Part shown: one piece after another, positions 22,300-30,859 of the stretch
How the letters are laid out: each line of letters opens with the position of its first letter
Numbering within the stretch: the stretch's first letter is position 1
Source of the DNA: an uncultured Dorea sp.
GTDB taxonomy: Bacteria > Bacillota > Clostridia > Lachnospirales > Lachnospiraceae
Direction of reading: 5' to 3'
Length of the DNA stretch: 39,513 nucleotides
Assembly (NCBI GenBank): GCA_910584265.1
Contig: CAJTZE010000032.1
Coordinates: forward strand, 1-39,513
Notes under the pieces: generated by a model
What the model was told of the DNA's origin: nothing
What the model saw: the letters and a program-made list of their open reading frames with translations, nothing else
Database searches by the model: none
Made by a program: the position numbers and the translations under genes

Positions 22300-23777
22300 A
22301 GAGAGTGAGCAGATGGCTGGCGGGAATATGTATGGCGGCGGTGCTGTTAGGCGCGGCGGGACTGGAGGCGGTTCCGGTGAGGGCGGCAGATCCGGTATTA
22401 GAAATAACAACGCCGGATAATAAGGTGCAGACTTATCAGTGCGGCCAGGCACAGGATTTTGTGTTGAATGTGAAGAATACAAGCGGTGCACCGCTGAAGA
22501 ATATTACGGTATCGCCGAAGCTGAAAGACCAGGGAGCTGAATGGCCCTTTAAGACAAATTATCAGAGTTATCATGAGACCATAGAGCTGCTGGCTGAGGG
22601 GACGGAAAAACCCGTTAAGTTTAATTTTATGCAAAGGGATAATGCCGGAGAGGAGCGGTATCAGCTGACTTTTGAGGTTACAGCGCAGGATGAGAGCGGC
22701 AAACCGATTAATGATATTCCGGACAGTTCTTTTTATGTAAATACCTCCGCAAAACCGCAGGAAGATGTTGGAGCTTCTGCACCGGAACCGGTTTCAGGCG
22801 GCTTTGACACAGGAGAGGCGGCTTATGTCGGCGGAGGCGGCGGTTCCTCTGGAAACGGCTCTGTACCGAGGGTGATCGTGACCGGATTTACCACGAATCC
22901 CGCAGAGGTAAAAGCGGGAAGTGATTTTGTCCTGACAATCCATTTGAAAAATACATCGAAGAAAACCAAGGTAAGTAATATGCTGTTTGAGCTGCAGGCG
23001 CCGACGGAGGGCAATGATGAGCAGACAACGGCGCCTGCATTTCTGCCGACCTCCGGTTCTAACTCCATTTACATGGAGGGGATTCCGGCAAGCGGAACAG
23101 CGGATATTTCCATTTCCCTGAATGCGAAAGCAGATCTGGTGCAGAAGCCATATGAGATTGCCTTGTCTATGAAATATGAGGACAGCGATGCGGCGCAGAT
23201 TGAAGCGGGCGCAAGCCTTTCTATTCCGGTGAAGCAGAATGTGAGATTTGAGTTTAGTGAGTTTGAGATTACGCCGGAGAGCGTAGAGGCCGGCTCAGAG
23301 GCAAATGTATCCTGTAATCTGTATAATCTTGGCAGGATTAAGTTATATAATGTAAAGGCGATTTTTGAAGGAAGCGATATTAAGAAAGAGGAAGTATTCT
23401 TAGGCAATCTGGAGCCCGGCTCCAGTACGGCTATTGACGCGATGCTGGAGGGAACGAAAGCTTCTGAGGGAGAAGGAAAGGTTAAGATGACTCTTTCCTA
23501 TGAGGATGAGGCAGGAACGGCGTCTACAGCAGAGGAGAGCTTTCATCTTATGGTAATAGAAGCTTCGGAGACTGACGGAATGTTCATGGACGGCGGTATG
23601 ATGGAAGAACCGCAGGCGGGACTGCCGGTGATCCCGATTGCAGTGCTCGTGGCAGCTGTGATCATCATTGGGGCAGCTGTAATCATCAAGAAGAAAAGAA
23701 AAGCCCGCAGATTGTTAGAAGAGGAGGAGGGATTACTGGATGAGCTGGATGGACCTTCTGAGGATGAGCAGCAGTAA
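22296..23777 (+). CDS. Secreted, membrane-anchored CARDB-like protein of an ABC system
   Basis: A 493-residue exported protein. A signal peptide (MKRVSRWLAGICMAAVLLGA..., cleavage likely after VRAA near residue 31) is followed by three beta-rich repeats of the CARDB / S-layer-like type. Each has a PxxxxAGSDFVLTIHLKN-like or ESVEAGSEANVSCNLYN-like opening. A low-complexity GGGGGSSGNGS linker lies near residue 180. A C-terminal transmembrane helix (PVIPIAVLVAAVIIIGAAVII) and a basic, then acidic tail on the cytoplasmic side complete it. It sits between ATPase and permease genes and overlaps both, taking the place of the MacA-like adaptor in MacB systems; it probably extends outside the cell. 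The substrate is unknown. Confidence 0.8.
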   Translation: MKRVSRWLAGICMAAVLLGAAGLEAVPVRAADPVLEITTPDNKVQTYQCGQAQDFVLNVKNTSGAPLKNITVSPKLKDQGAEWPFKTNYQSYHETIELLAEGTEKPVKFNFMQRDNAGEERYQLTFEVTAQDESGKPINDIPDSSFYVNTSAKPQEDVGASAPEPVSGGFDTGEAAYVGGGGGSSGNGSVPRVIVTGFTTNPAEVKAGSDFVLTIHLKNTSKKTKVSNMLFELQAPTEGNDEQTTAPAFLPTSGSNSIYMEGIPASGTADISISLNAKADLVQKPYEIALSMKYEDSDAAQIEAGASLSIPVKQNVRFEFSEFEITPESVEAGSEANVSCNLYNLGRIKLYNVKAIFEGSDIKKEEVFLGNLEPGSSTAIDAMLEGTKASEGEGKVKMTLSYEDEAGTASTAEESFHLMVIEASETDGMFMDGGMMEEPQAGLPVIPIAVLVAAVIIIGAAVIIKKKRKARRLLEEEEGLLDELDGPSEDEQQ

Positions 23778-25146
23778 TTTGAAACGCAGAAAACTCCGTA
23801 CTTTTCTTACTGTGCTGGGTGTCATGATTGGAACAACGTCTATCGTGGTAATGATTTCTCTTGGACTGGGACTTCAGGCATCCATGTATGAAGAATTGGA
23901 AACGATGGGCGGATTGAATACGATAAATGTAACTGGGGCAGAAGCGGGCAACAGCATGACTTATTATGGAGGGGGCGGTGATGAAGAGCAGTCAGATAAG
24001 AGGCTGACGGATGCGGCTATCAAGGAACTTTCCAAACTGGAGCATGTGGCAAGTGTCCGTCCTCAGTATCAGATGTCGATCATTCTTCTAAAAGGCGGCT
24101 ATGAAGGCTGGGCGCAGCTGGAGGCATTGACCCCGGAGGCGCTGGAGGAGTTGAAGCTGGATCTGGCAGAGGGCGGCAGGCTTCCTGCAACGGGGACCAG
24201 TACTCTGGAGCTGGTATACGGCAACGGAATTATTACGAATTTTTATGAAAAGGGAACAGGGAACGGTTACTATGAGACTGGAGAACTGCCCGATATTGAT
24301 ATGCAGAAGGATACGATATTTCTGATTCTTGATGAGGAAGGGTATTATGCGGCGCAGGAGGGGCCTTCCTTTGGCGCGGCAGAGAACCCGGATGGATCTA
24401 AGCAGACGGTGAAAAAGGCAGAAAAACATGCGGTACGGGCAAGCGGAGTGGTAGCTGGAGACCCGGATACCTATAAGAATGGGTATTATAATGTATATTG
24501 CGATCTGGAAACCTTAAAGCAGGTGTTAAAGAAAGAATTCAGCGGAAGAACGATTCCCGGACAGCCGACTACAAAGAACGGTAAGCCCTATAAGGAATTT
24601 TCTTATTCCTCCGCACAGGTGAAGGTAGACGACGCAGATCTGGTGGAACAGGTGGTAGCAGATATCCGCGCCGCAGGCTACAATGCCAGTACCAATGCAG
24701 AGCTTCTGGAGAGCGCGAAGAAGCAGCTGGCGATGATCCAGGCAGTGCTTGGTGGAATCGGCGCAGTTTCCCTGCTGGTAGCGGCAATCGGTATTGCCAA
24801 TACCATGATGATGTCGATTTATGAGCGCACGAAGGAAATTGGTGTTATTAAGGTCCTGGGCTGCAGCTTAAGGAATATTAAGCAGATGTTCCTGCTGGAG
24901 GCGGCGTTTATCGGCCTGATCGGCGGCGTTACAGGAATGATATTAAGCTTTATGCTGTCAGGCATTATCAATATACTGACCGGCCACGGAGAGGCCATGG
25001 GAATCGAGGGGAATATTTCCTATATACCAGTGTGGCTGGTGCTTGCGGCCATGGGCTTTGCAATGCTTGTGGGGACGCTGGCGGGGTATTTTCCCGCGCT
25101 GCGGGCAATGAAGCTCAGTCCGCTGGCGGCAATTAAAACGGAATAA
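23740..25146 (+). CDS. FtsX/MacB-type ABC permease
   Basis: A 468-residue permease with the MacB topology. A first helix (LRTFLTVLGVMIGTTSIVVMISLGLGL), a large extracellular domain of about 300 residues (residues 45-345), then three helices near the end (VLGGIGAVSLLVAAIGIANTMMM, AAFIGLIGGVTGMILSFMLSGII, VWLVLAAMGFAMLVGTLAGY). The SIYERTKEIGVIKVLGCS loop couples to the ATPase and LSPLAAIKTE is the family ending. The gene overlaps the previous one by 38 bases; AGGAGG at about 23723 is 10 bases before the ATG. With the ATPase and the CARDB-like protein it forms one complex. Confidence 0.9.
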   Translation: MSWMDLLRMSSSNLKRRKLRTFLTVLGVMIGTTSIVVMISLGLGLQASMYEELETMGGLNTINVTGAEAGNSMTYYGGGGDEEQSDKRLTDAAIKELSKLEHVASVRPQYQMSIILLKGGYEGWAQLEALTPEALEELKLDLAEGGRLPATGTSTLELVYGNGIITNFYEKGTGNGYYETGELPDIDMQKDTIFLILDEEGYYAAQEGPSFGAAENPDGSKQTVKKAEKHAVRASGVVAGDPDTYKNGYYNVYCDLETLKQVLKKEFSGRTIPGQPTTKNGKPYKEFSYSSAQVKVDDADLVEQVVADIRAAGYNASTNAELLESAKKQLAMIQAVLGGIGAVSLLVAAIGIANTMMMSIYERTKEIGVIKVLGCSLRNIKQMFLLEAAFIGLIGGVTGMILSFMLSGIINILTGHGEAMGIEGNISYIPVWLVLAAMGFAMLVGTLAGYFPALRAMKLSPLAAIKTE

Positions 25147-25186
25147 AAAAAGTTCCGTCCTTGCTGAAACAAGGATGGAACTTTTT
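25147..25186. terminator. Bidirectional terminator after the MacB-like operon
   Basis: A 16-bp stem (25147-25162 with 25171-25186, one G-T pair) has A and T runs at its ends. It serves the permease gene and the convergent small gene at 25216. Confidence 0.85.
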
Positions 25187-25215
25187 GCGTTACAGGCGTT
25201 TTGACGAAATGCTGC

Positions 25216-25482
25216 TTAATCTTCTTCGATGACCTGGATTTCAAGGTAGTCGAAATCGATGGAATCTACGAAATTATCCTGATAAAATCTTGCTTTGGAA
25301 TGACGCTGGAATTCTTTGACCGTATTGTCCAGCCAGATCGGCTTGCTTAAGTCAAATTCATAGCATATCCCATCCAATGCATGGAATATTTTATGTGTAC
25401 GGGTATCGTCTGACTCATCGCAGATGACGGTATCCCGGAGCATTCGGTTGTCTTTGAATTCTTTTGCCCATAATCGGAACAT
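25216..25482 (-). CDS. Conserved hypothetical protein, 88 residues
   Basis: A small acidic protein: MFRLWAKEFKDNRMLRDTVI, then DTRTHKIFHALDGICYEFD, KPIWLDNTVKEFQRHSKARF, and an end FVDSIDFDYLEIQVIEED. I recall close relatives across Lachnospiraceae but no assigned function. The start at 25482 is chosen because AAAGGAG lies about ten bases before it; the frame is open further but only over the opposite gene. The gene is divergent from the NiaR-like gene, about 115 bases apart, so the intergenic space holds both promoters. Confidence 0.65.
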   Translation of the reverse strand: MFRLWAKEFKDNRMLRDTVICDESDDTRTHKIFHALDGICYEFDLSKPIWLDNTVKEFQRHSKARFYQDNFVDSIDFDYLEIQVIEED

Positions 25483-25597
25483 GCGGCGGTTCTCCTTTCC
25501 TTCTATCATGTAACCCATCATAAATTCACATTTTATGAATGTCAAGTCTTGTATTTCTATATGGAGTTGTGCAACAATGAAAACAGAGGTGAGAAGA

Positions 25598-26116
25598 ATG
25601 GATGGAGAACAGAGGAGAACGCTGATCCTGGAGCTTCTGAATACGGAAAAGGAGCCGCTGTCAGGGACGGCCCTGGCAAGGCGCATGGGAGTCAGCAGGC
25701 AGGTGATCGTACAGGATATTGCACTGCTCCGGGCGACAAATAAGAACATTTTATCCACGAATAAAGGCTATGTTATATACGGGAAGCAGGAGGGGAGCCT
25801 TACCTGCAAACGTGTATTTGCGGTAAAGCATACGGATGAAGAGATGAGAGAGGAGCTTTACTGTATTGTGGACGCCGGGGCGAAGGTTCTGGATGTTATC
25901 ATCGAGCATGATGTATATGGACAGATTTCTGCGGATCTATTTATTAACAGCAGGCGGGATGTGGACGAATTCATGGATAAGATTGTCAGCAATAAGGTGA
26001 AGCCGTTAAAGGAGCTTACCAGGGATGTCCATTTTCATACAGTAGAAGCAGATGATGAGAAGACGCTGAATTTGGTGGAGCGTAGATTAAGAGAAAAACA
26101 GTACTTGATTTCATAG
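25598..26116 (+). CDS. niaR: NiaR-type nicotinate-responsive repressor
   Basis: A 172-residue regulator with an N-terminal helix-turn-helix (RRTLILELLNTEKEPLSGTA, LARRMGVSRQVIVQDIALLR) and a C-terminal 3H domain named for three histidines: KHTDEEMREEL, IIEHDVYGQISADLFI and LTRDVHFHTVEAD. This is the NiaR (YrxA) architecture, a nickel-dependent repressor of NAD-precursor synthesis and niacin uptake genes. The ATG at 25598 is taken because GAGGTGAGA precedes it; ATGs at 25535 and 25577 are possible. The next gene is a PTS-like membrane protein in the same direction across a large hairpin; a regulatory link is inferred only. Confidence 0.8.
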   Translation: MDGEQRRTLILELLNTEKEPLSGTALARRMGVSRQVIVQDIALLRATNKNILSTNKGYVIYGKQEGSLTCKRVFAVKHTDEEMREELYCIVDAGAKVLDVIIEHDVYGQISADLFINSRRDVDEFMDKIVSNKVKPLKELTRDVHFHTVEADDEKTLNLVERRLREKQYLIS

Positions 26117-26159
26117 CCCGATTGTGATAGACTTTCCACGTGACAAGACAAGTGTAAGG

Positions 26160-26201
26160 CCGGATGTGATGTTATGCTTTTGGTTAGAACATTACATCTG
26201 G
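26160..26201 (+). promoter_or_regulatory. Large hairpin/inverted repeat before the PTS-like gene
   Basis: Arms 26160-26173 and 26188-26201 pair over 14 positions with two G-T wobbles and a 14-base loop. There is no T-run after it, so it is not a typical terminator. It could be an operator (two half sites around GATGTRATGTT) or an RNA element in the leader of the gene at 26230. Confidence 0.5.
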
Positions 26202-26229
26202 ATGCAGAGAGTATGCAGAGGAGAAAGTT

Positions 26230-27294
26230 ATGGGAAAGTTTAAACAGGTATTGGACAGGATATTTATCGACGGTCTGAGCGGTATGGCACAGGGATTGTT
26301 TGCAACCTTGATCATCGGAACGATCATTCAGCAGATTGGAACATTGATCGGCGGAACGGCCGGAGATATGATTTTTGTAATTGGAAAGGTGGCGGCATCG
26401 CTTACTGGAGCAGGAATCGGTATTGGAACAGCATATAAGTTTAAGAGCAGCCAGCTTGTTGTAGTATCGGCGGCAACCGCAGGCATGGCCGGAGCATTTG
26501 CGGGCAAGCTTCTTGCAGGCACGGTGCTTGTGGAGGGTAATATGATATATGCCGGACCAGGCGAACCGCTGGGGGCATTTATTGCCGCATATGTTGGAAT
26601 TGAACTGGGACAGTTTGTTACAGGAAAGACGAAGGTGGATATTCTGGTGACGCCTTTGGTGACGATTGGCGGCGGTTCCATTGTAGGATTGATTTTTGGA
26701 CCGCCGATTTCAGGATTTATGACCTGGCTGGGTTCTATTATTAACTGGGGAACCGAGCAGCAGCCATTCCTTATGGGGATTGTCGTGTCAGTATTGATGG
26801 GTATGATCCTCACACTGCCAATCAGTTCTGCGGCGCTTGGGATTATCCTGAATCTGTCGGGACTGGCAGCAGGCGCCGCAACGGTTGGATGCTGCTGCAA
26901 TATGGTCGGGTTTGCTGTGGCAAGCTATCGTGAAAATAAAATAGGGGGTCTTCTTGCGCAGGGAATCGGAACTTCTATGCTGCAGGTGCCGAATATTGTA
27001 AGAAAGCCGGTGATCTGGCTGCCTGCAATCTTATCCAGTGCAATTCTGGGACCGGTGGGTACACTGGTATTCCACATGACCAGTAATGCAACCGGATCCG
27101 GTATGGGAACGGCAGGTCTGGTGGGTCAGATCATGACCTGGCAGGTAATGACCCAGACAGAGTCAGCGGCGGTTGTCCTGATGAAGATTCTGGTTATCCA
27201 GGTGATTCTTCCGGCAGTGGTAACGCTTGCGGTGTCTGAGTTTATGCGGAAGAAGGAATGGATCGGATTTGGCGATATGAAGCTTGAGCTGTAA
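26230..27294 (+). CDS. PTS_EIIC_2 / PfoR-like membrane protein
   Basis: A 354-residue membrane protein with about nine hydrophobic segments, rich in Gly and Ala. Examples: SGMAQGLFATLIIGTIIQQI, VVVSAATAGMAGAFAGKLL, VDILVTPLVTIGGGSIVGLI, GPPISGFMTWLGSIINWGT, LMGIVVSVLMGMILTLPISS and CCNMVGFAVASY. It fits the PTS_EIIC_2 family (PfoR-like): the membrane part of PTS IIC without IIA or IIB domains, thought to act as transporter or sensor with unknown substrate. Proximity to the NiaR-like gene raises the possibility of a role in niacin-related uptake, without direct evidence. GCAGAGGAGAAAG precedes the ATG. Confidence 0.75.
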   Translation: MGKFKQVLDRIFIDGLSGMAQGLFATLIIGTIIQQIGTLIGGTAGDMIFVIGKVAASLTGAGIGIGTAYKFKSSQLVVVSAATAGMAGAFAGKLLAGTVLVEGNMIYAGPGEPLGAFIAAYVGIELGQFVTGKTKVDILVTPLVTIGGGSIVGLIFGPPISGFMTWLGSIINWGTEQQPFLMGIVVSVLMGMILTLPISSAALGIILNLSGLAAGAATVGCCCNMVGFAVASYRENKIGGLLAQGIGTSMLQVPNIVRKPVIWLPAILSSAILGPVGTLVFHMTSNATGSGMGTAGLVGQIMTWQVMTQTESAAVVLMKILVIQVILPAVVTLAVSEFMRKKEWIGFGDMKLEL

Positions 27295-27401
27295 GATGTC
27301 CGTCCCCCCCTATGTATGACTGCGGTATTTTCTGTGCGGCTTTTTAGCAGGCTTAGAGGCAGGAAACACAAGTCTATGGATAATAGAACAGGGGGAGAGC
27401 T

Positions 27402-27926
27402 ATGGTAGGAGCAGGTTTGGTTCATATATATTATGGAGACGGAAAAGGGAAGACGACGGCGGCTATGGGACAGGCGGTCCGGGCCGCAGGAAGCGGGCTG
27501 GATGTTTTGATATTCCAGTTTATGAAGGATAATACATCCAGTGAACGGAAGATATTGGAGCAGATTCCCAATATTACACTGCTTCCCGGAAAGCGTCATG
27601 CCAAATTCTTTAATCAGATGAACTCTGAGGAGAAGGCAGAATACCGGCATTATAATACAAAGGCATTGGATGAGATTGCCAAATTCTGCATTAATTTTGA
27701 TGTACTGGTATTGGACGAGGCGGTCTGCGCGGCGGATCTGGAGCTTCTGAGCGAGGAGAAGCTGGTGAATTTTATCAAACATAAGCCAAGAGGGCTTGAA
27801 CTGATCATGACGGGGCATCATGTGAGTGACGCGCTGTTTGAGGCGGCTGATTATGTGACAGAGATGACAAAGGTTAAGCATCCTTTTGACTCGGGAAAGA
27901 GGGCAAGAGAAGGGATAGAGTTTTAA
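27402..27926 (+). CDS. cobO: Corrinoid adenosyltransferase (CobO/BtuR type)
   Basis: A 174-residue cob(I)yrinic acid a,c-diamide adenosyltransferase, which transfers the adenosyl group of ATP to reduced corrinoids in adenosylcobalamin formation. The P-loop GDGKGKTTAAMG at residues 13-24 is the family hallmark; LIFQFMKDN, LLPGKRHAKF, VLVLDEAVCAA (Walker B-like) and ELIMTGHHVSDAL follow in order. It is cytoplasmic and of normal length. It stands alone here, so it may salvage corrinoids; no cobalamin riboswitch is visible upstream. CAGGGGGAGAG precedes the ATG. Confidence 0.9.
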   Translation: MVGAGLVHIYYGDGKGKTTAAMGQAVRAAGSGLDVLIFQFMKDNTSSERKILEQIPNITLLPGKRHAKFFNQMNSEEKAEYRHYNTKALDEIAKFCINFDVLVLDEAVCAADLELLSEEKLVNFIKHKPRGLELIMTGHHVSDALFEAADYVTEMTKVKHPFDSGKRAREGIEF

Positions 27927-27947
27927 TATTAAAAAATTCTGAAATCT

Positions 27948-27976
27948 ATGACTTTAATTCCATATTGTGGTATAAT
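27948..27976 (+). promoter_or_regulatory. Promoter of the alarmone synthetase gene
   Basis: ATGACT (27948-27953) and a perfect TATAAT (27971-27976) are 17 bp apart, about 60 bases before the start codon of the gene. Confidence 0.6.
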
Positions 27977-28041
27977 GTATGTATAAAAATACAAAAGAAC
28001 TCTTCACAGGGGGAGAAAATAGGCGAAGAGGAGAGAAGGAT

Positions 28042-28758
28042 ATGGAAATGGCGATTCGCAATTACGAGGATGTGGACAGCTGGAAGACGGTCATGTTTCT
28101 ATATACATCTGCACTCAAAGAAGTCGGTACAAAGCTTGAGATTCTGAACGATGAATTTCAGCATGTGCATAGCTATAATCCGATTGAGCATATCAAAACA
28201 CGGATTAAGGCACCGGAAAGTATTGTTAAGAAACTAAAGCGGCATGGACATGAGACTTCTATCGAGAATATGGTGAAGTATGTGAATGATATTGCGGGGG
28301 TGCGGTTAATCTGTTCATTTACTTCCGATATTTATAAGCTTGCGGAGATGATAGGGAATCAGACAGATCTGAAGGTGCTTTCCATCAAGGATTATATTAA
28401 GAATCCGAAGGAGAGCGGGTATAAGAGCTATCATATGCTGGTTTCTGTTCCGATTTTTTTGTCAGACAGCGTTGTGGATACGAAGGTTGAAATTCAGATC
28501 AGAACGATCGCGATGGATTTCTGGGCCAGTCTGGAACACAAGATTTATTACAAGTATGAAGGCAAGGCGCCAGAGTATATCAGCAAGGATCTGCGGGAAT
28601 GTGCAGATATGGTAGCAACCCTGGATGATAAGATGCTGCAGCTGAATGAGGCGATACTTGCATGTCTGGAAGAACAGGAGGTGCAGAAGCTGGAGCGTGT
28701 CAGAGGCGCCGCCAGAGGACAGCAGAAAGGGCAGATGAATCAATCACAAAGTGCTTGA
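28042..28758 (+). CDS. Small alarmone synthetase (GTP pyrophosphokinase, RelQ-like)
   Basis: A 238-residue single-domain (p)ppGpp synthetase, transferring pyrophosphate from ATP to GTP or GDP. Synthetase motifs are in order: HIKTRIKAPESIVKKLKR, VNDIAGVRLICSF, PKESGYKSYHMLV, VEIQIRTIAMDFWASLEHK. There is no hydrolase (HD) domain, and no TGS or ACT domain, so activity must be set by expression and allostery. The C-terminal 30 residues are basic and Gln-rich and look disordered. The start at 28042 uses AGGAGAGAAGG upstream; the frame is open to 27979 but a start there would leave the -10 box (27971-27976) within a few bases of it. Placed behind its own promoter and before a terminator, so it is monocistronic. 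Confidence 0.88.
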   Translation: MEMAIRNYEDVDSWKTVMFLYTSALKEVGTKLEILNDEFQHVHSYNPIEHIKTRIKAPESIVKKLKRHGHETSIENMVKYVNDIAGVRLICSFTSDIYKLAEMIGNQTDLKVLSIKDYIKNPKESGYKSYHMLVSVPIFLSDSVVDTKVEIQIRTIAMDFWASLEHKIYYKYEGKAPEYISKDLRECADMVATLDDKMLQLNEAILACLEEQEVQKLERVRGAARGQQKGQMNQSQSA

Positions 28759-28794
28759 CAGTAATTACCATGATTTAGTAAACTTAAGTAAAGA

Positions 28795-28822
28795 AAAACT
28801 CCGGCAGTAATGCCGGAGTTTT
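28795..28822 (+). terminator. Terminator of the alarmone synthetase gene
   Basis: A perfect 12-bp stem (28795-28806 with 28811-28822) with a GTAA loop ends in a T-run. It lies directly before the MATE gene. Confidence 0.9.
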
Positions 28823-28844
28823 TTGAAGAGGAGATGTAATACGA

Positions 28845-29781
28845 ATGAAGAAATCAGATATGACATTGGATCTTACCGAGGGAAGTGTCAGGAAACGTCT
28901 GATACAGTATGCAGTTCCGCTGGTGGTGATCAGTCTGATGCAGTCGTTATACAGCATGGCGGATCTGATGATATCTGGTCATTTTATCGGAGCCAGAGGC
29001 ATTTCAGGAATTAATAATTCCAGTCAGGTGATGGAACTTCTGACCAAGATTATGATCGGCTTGTCTCAGGGCGGCAATATTTTAATCGGGCAGTTTTTTG
29101 GAGCAAGGGAAGATGAGAAGCGGAAAGAAACAACAAATACACTGTTTTTCAGCTTTATGGTGCTGTCGGCAGTGCTGCTTGCTGTGATTTATCTGTCGGC
29201 GGGAAATATTTTGAGAGCGCTTGACGCGCCGGCATACGAGGAGGCATTAGCCTATCTGCGTATCTGTAGTATCGGCATTTTCTTTATTGCAGGTTACAAT
29301 GCGATGGCGGCGGCAGTCCGCGGTGTCTACGATGACGGCGCAGACTCTGGGAGCCGGAAAGTATGACCGGGCAAAGGAAGTTCTGTACACCGCCATGAAG
29401 CTTACCTGTGTTGCGGCGCTTGTACTGATTTTGCTTGTAGAGGCTGGTGCGCCGGTGCTTGCAGGATTTTTTACCGGGGATCCGCAGGCTGTGGATACGG
29501 CGGCGCGGAATCTCCGCATTGAGATTATCGGCCAGATATTTTATGCAGTTTTCATGATATATCACGGCTTTGCAATCGGGGCAGGACACACGTGGTTTGT
29601 ACTTTTTAGTTCCTTTGTAAACTGCATTTTGGTGCGGGTAGTGCTGGTTGTGATTCTGGAAGGAGTCTTAGGACTTCCCGGTATCTTTCTGGCATGTATG
29701 GCGGCTCCCAGTGCATCGGTTCCGCTTGGAATGATTTATGTGAAAACAAATGTATGGAAAAAGAAGCCCGCCTACGATTGA
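28845..29781 (+). pseudogene. MATE family multidrug transporter, internally deleted
   Basis: The first frame (28845 to about 29337) encodes the N-terminal half of a MATE exporter: RLIQYAVPLVVISLMQSLYS, MADLMISGHFIGARGISG, LLTKIMIGLSQGGNILIGQF and the helix YLRICSIGIFFIAGYNA. After AAVRGVY it goes out of frame and stops at 29366. The C-terminal half resumes in another frame near 29330 (TMTAQTLGAGKYDRAKEVLY, then five hydrophobic segments) and ends normally at 29781. MATE proteins have about 450 residues; about 130 in the middle, some four helices, are missing. The GGTGTCTACGATGAC junction can be read in both frames. Drug export is very unlikely. Confidence 0.75.
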
Positions 29782-29817
29782 AACATAATTTTAAAACGAA
29801 TGAGAGAATTTTGTATA

Positions 29818-29939
29818 TGCATAGTAAGTCAAAAGATAGGATGGTTGGATTTTTATCTGCAATTTGGACGGGGATATTGTGGGGGGGCTTCTTCTGGCTT
29901 ATTCAGCCATGCGCAGGCATGATGGGAATGCAGGATTGA
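29818..29939 (+). CDS. Possible small membrane protein
   Basis: A 40-codon frame: MHSKSKDRMVGFLSAIWTGI..., then a tryptophan- and phenylalanine-rich hydrophobic stretch and a short GMMGMQD end. Only a weak GAGAG lies upstream, and no family is recognised. It fills the gap between the MATE remnant and the kinase gene and may be chance. Confidence 0.2.
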
Positions 29940-29957
29940 AAGAGGAGGGGGAGTTCT

Positions 29958-30839
29958 ATGACAAAGAAAATTGCAGTCATCAATGATCTGTCAGGATTCG
30001 GCAAATGCTCGCTGACAGCGGCAATTCCGGTTATTTCAGTGATGGGGGTGCAGCCTTGCCCGCTGCCGACGGCTGTTTTAAGTGCACAGACGGCATATCC
30101 CAGCTATTATCTGGATGATTATACGGAGAAGATGGAGAATATCCGCCGGGAATGGGAAAAGCTCGGAGCGGAATTTGACGGGATTTATACTGGATTTGCC
30201 GCCAGCGAGGAGCAGATCGGGCATATTTTAAAGTTTATAGAGACCTTCCGCAAGGCGGAGACCTTTCTTCTGGTCGATCCGGTTATGGGCGATGACGGAA
30301 ATAAATATGACCTGTTTACTGAGGGGCTTTTACAGAAAATGAAGCGGCTTGCTTCTTTGGCAGATGTGATCACGCCGAACCTTACGGAGTTTTGTCTGCT
30401 GACAGAGGCAGATTATGAAGAGATCCGAAGGCTGCCGGGAGGCCGTCTTATCCGCAGGCTGAGGAAAATGGCGGAGGGGCTCCAGAAGGAAGGACCGGAA
30501 ACAGTGATCATAACTGGAATCCATTTGGCGGATGAAGAGGGGGAGAAGATCGGAAATCTGACCGTTACTAAGAAGGATTTTTATATGACGGCGTTTCCTT
30601 ATATTGGAAAGAGCTTTTCGGGAACCGGTGATTTATTTGCGTCGGTCATAGCCGGGGGCATGGCGAGAGGAGATAGTATTGAGGAGCTGTGCAGGCTTGC
30701 GGGAGAGTTTACCTGGAGGGCAGTAAGAGATTCTGTAAAGGCAGGAGCGGAGGCTGTTGCAGGAACAGAATTTGAACGGCGGCTTGGAATGCTGCTTCCA
30801 GGGTTTGCAGGGAAGGCAGATGAGCTTTTTGCAGGATGA
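29958..30839 (+). CDS. Pyridoxamine/pyridoxal kinase (PdxY-like)
   Basis: A 293-residue ribokinase-fold kinase, phosphorylating pyridoxamine, pyridoxine or pyridoxal for PLP salvage. It shows the opening IAVINDLSGFGKCSLTAAIP, LPTAVLSAQTAYP, the LLVDPVMGDDGNKYD motif, ITPNLTEFCLLT and the anion-hole FSGTGDLFASV with the catalytic Asp near residue 224. This order is typical of the PdxK/PdxY group. AGAGGAGGGGGAG precedes the ATG. It is followed after 20 bases by the hydrogenase-system regulator in the same direction; no functional link is obvious. No membrane segment. Confidence 0.88.
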   Translation: MTKKIAVINDLSGFGKCSLTAAIPVISVMGVQPCPLPTAVLSAQTAYPSYYLDDYTEKMENIRREWEKLGAEFDGIYTGFAASEEQIGHILKFIETFRKAETFLLVDPVMGDDGNKYDLFTEGLLQKMKRLASLADVITPNLTEFCLLTEADYEEIRRLPGGRLIRRLRKMAEGLQKEGPETVIITGIHLADEEGEKIGNLTVTKKDFYMTAFPYIGKSFSGTGDLFASVIAGGMARGDSIEELCRLAGEFTWRAVRDSVKAGAEAVAGTEFERRLGMLLPGFAGKADELFAG

Positions 30840-30859
30840 TAAGTAAGGAGAATTGCAGA

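Noticed and set aside
25483..25758. Upstream extension of the minus-strand gene at 25216
   Set aside because: The extension lies opposite the NiaR-like gene, and the good AAAGGAG site supports the start at 25482.
27295..27401. Cobalamin riboswitch before cobO
   Set aside because: Only about 100 bases are present and no B12-box-like sequence is seen.
27126..27881. Minus-strand 251-codon frame across the PTS-like and cobO genes
   Set aside because: Antisense to two recognised genes and the gap between them; no family resemblance.
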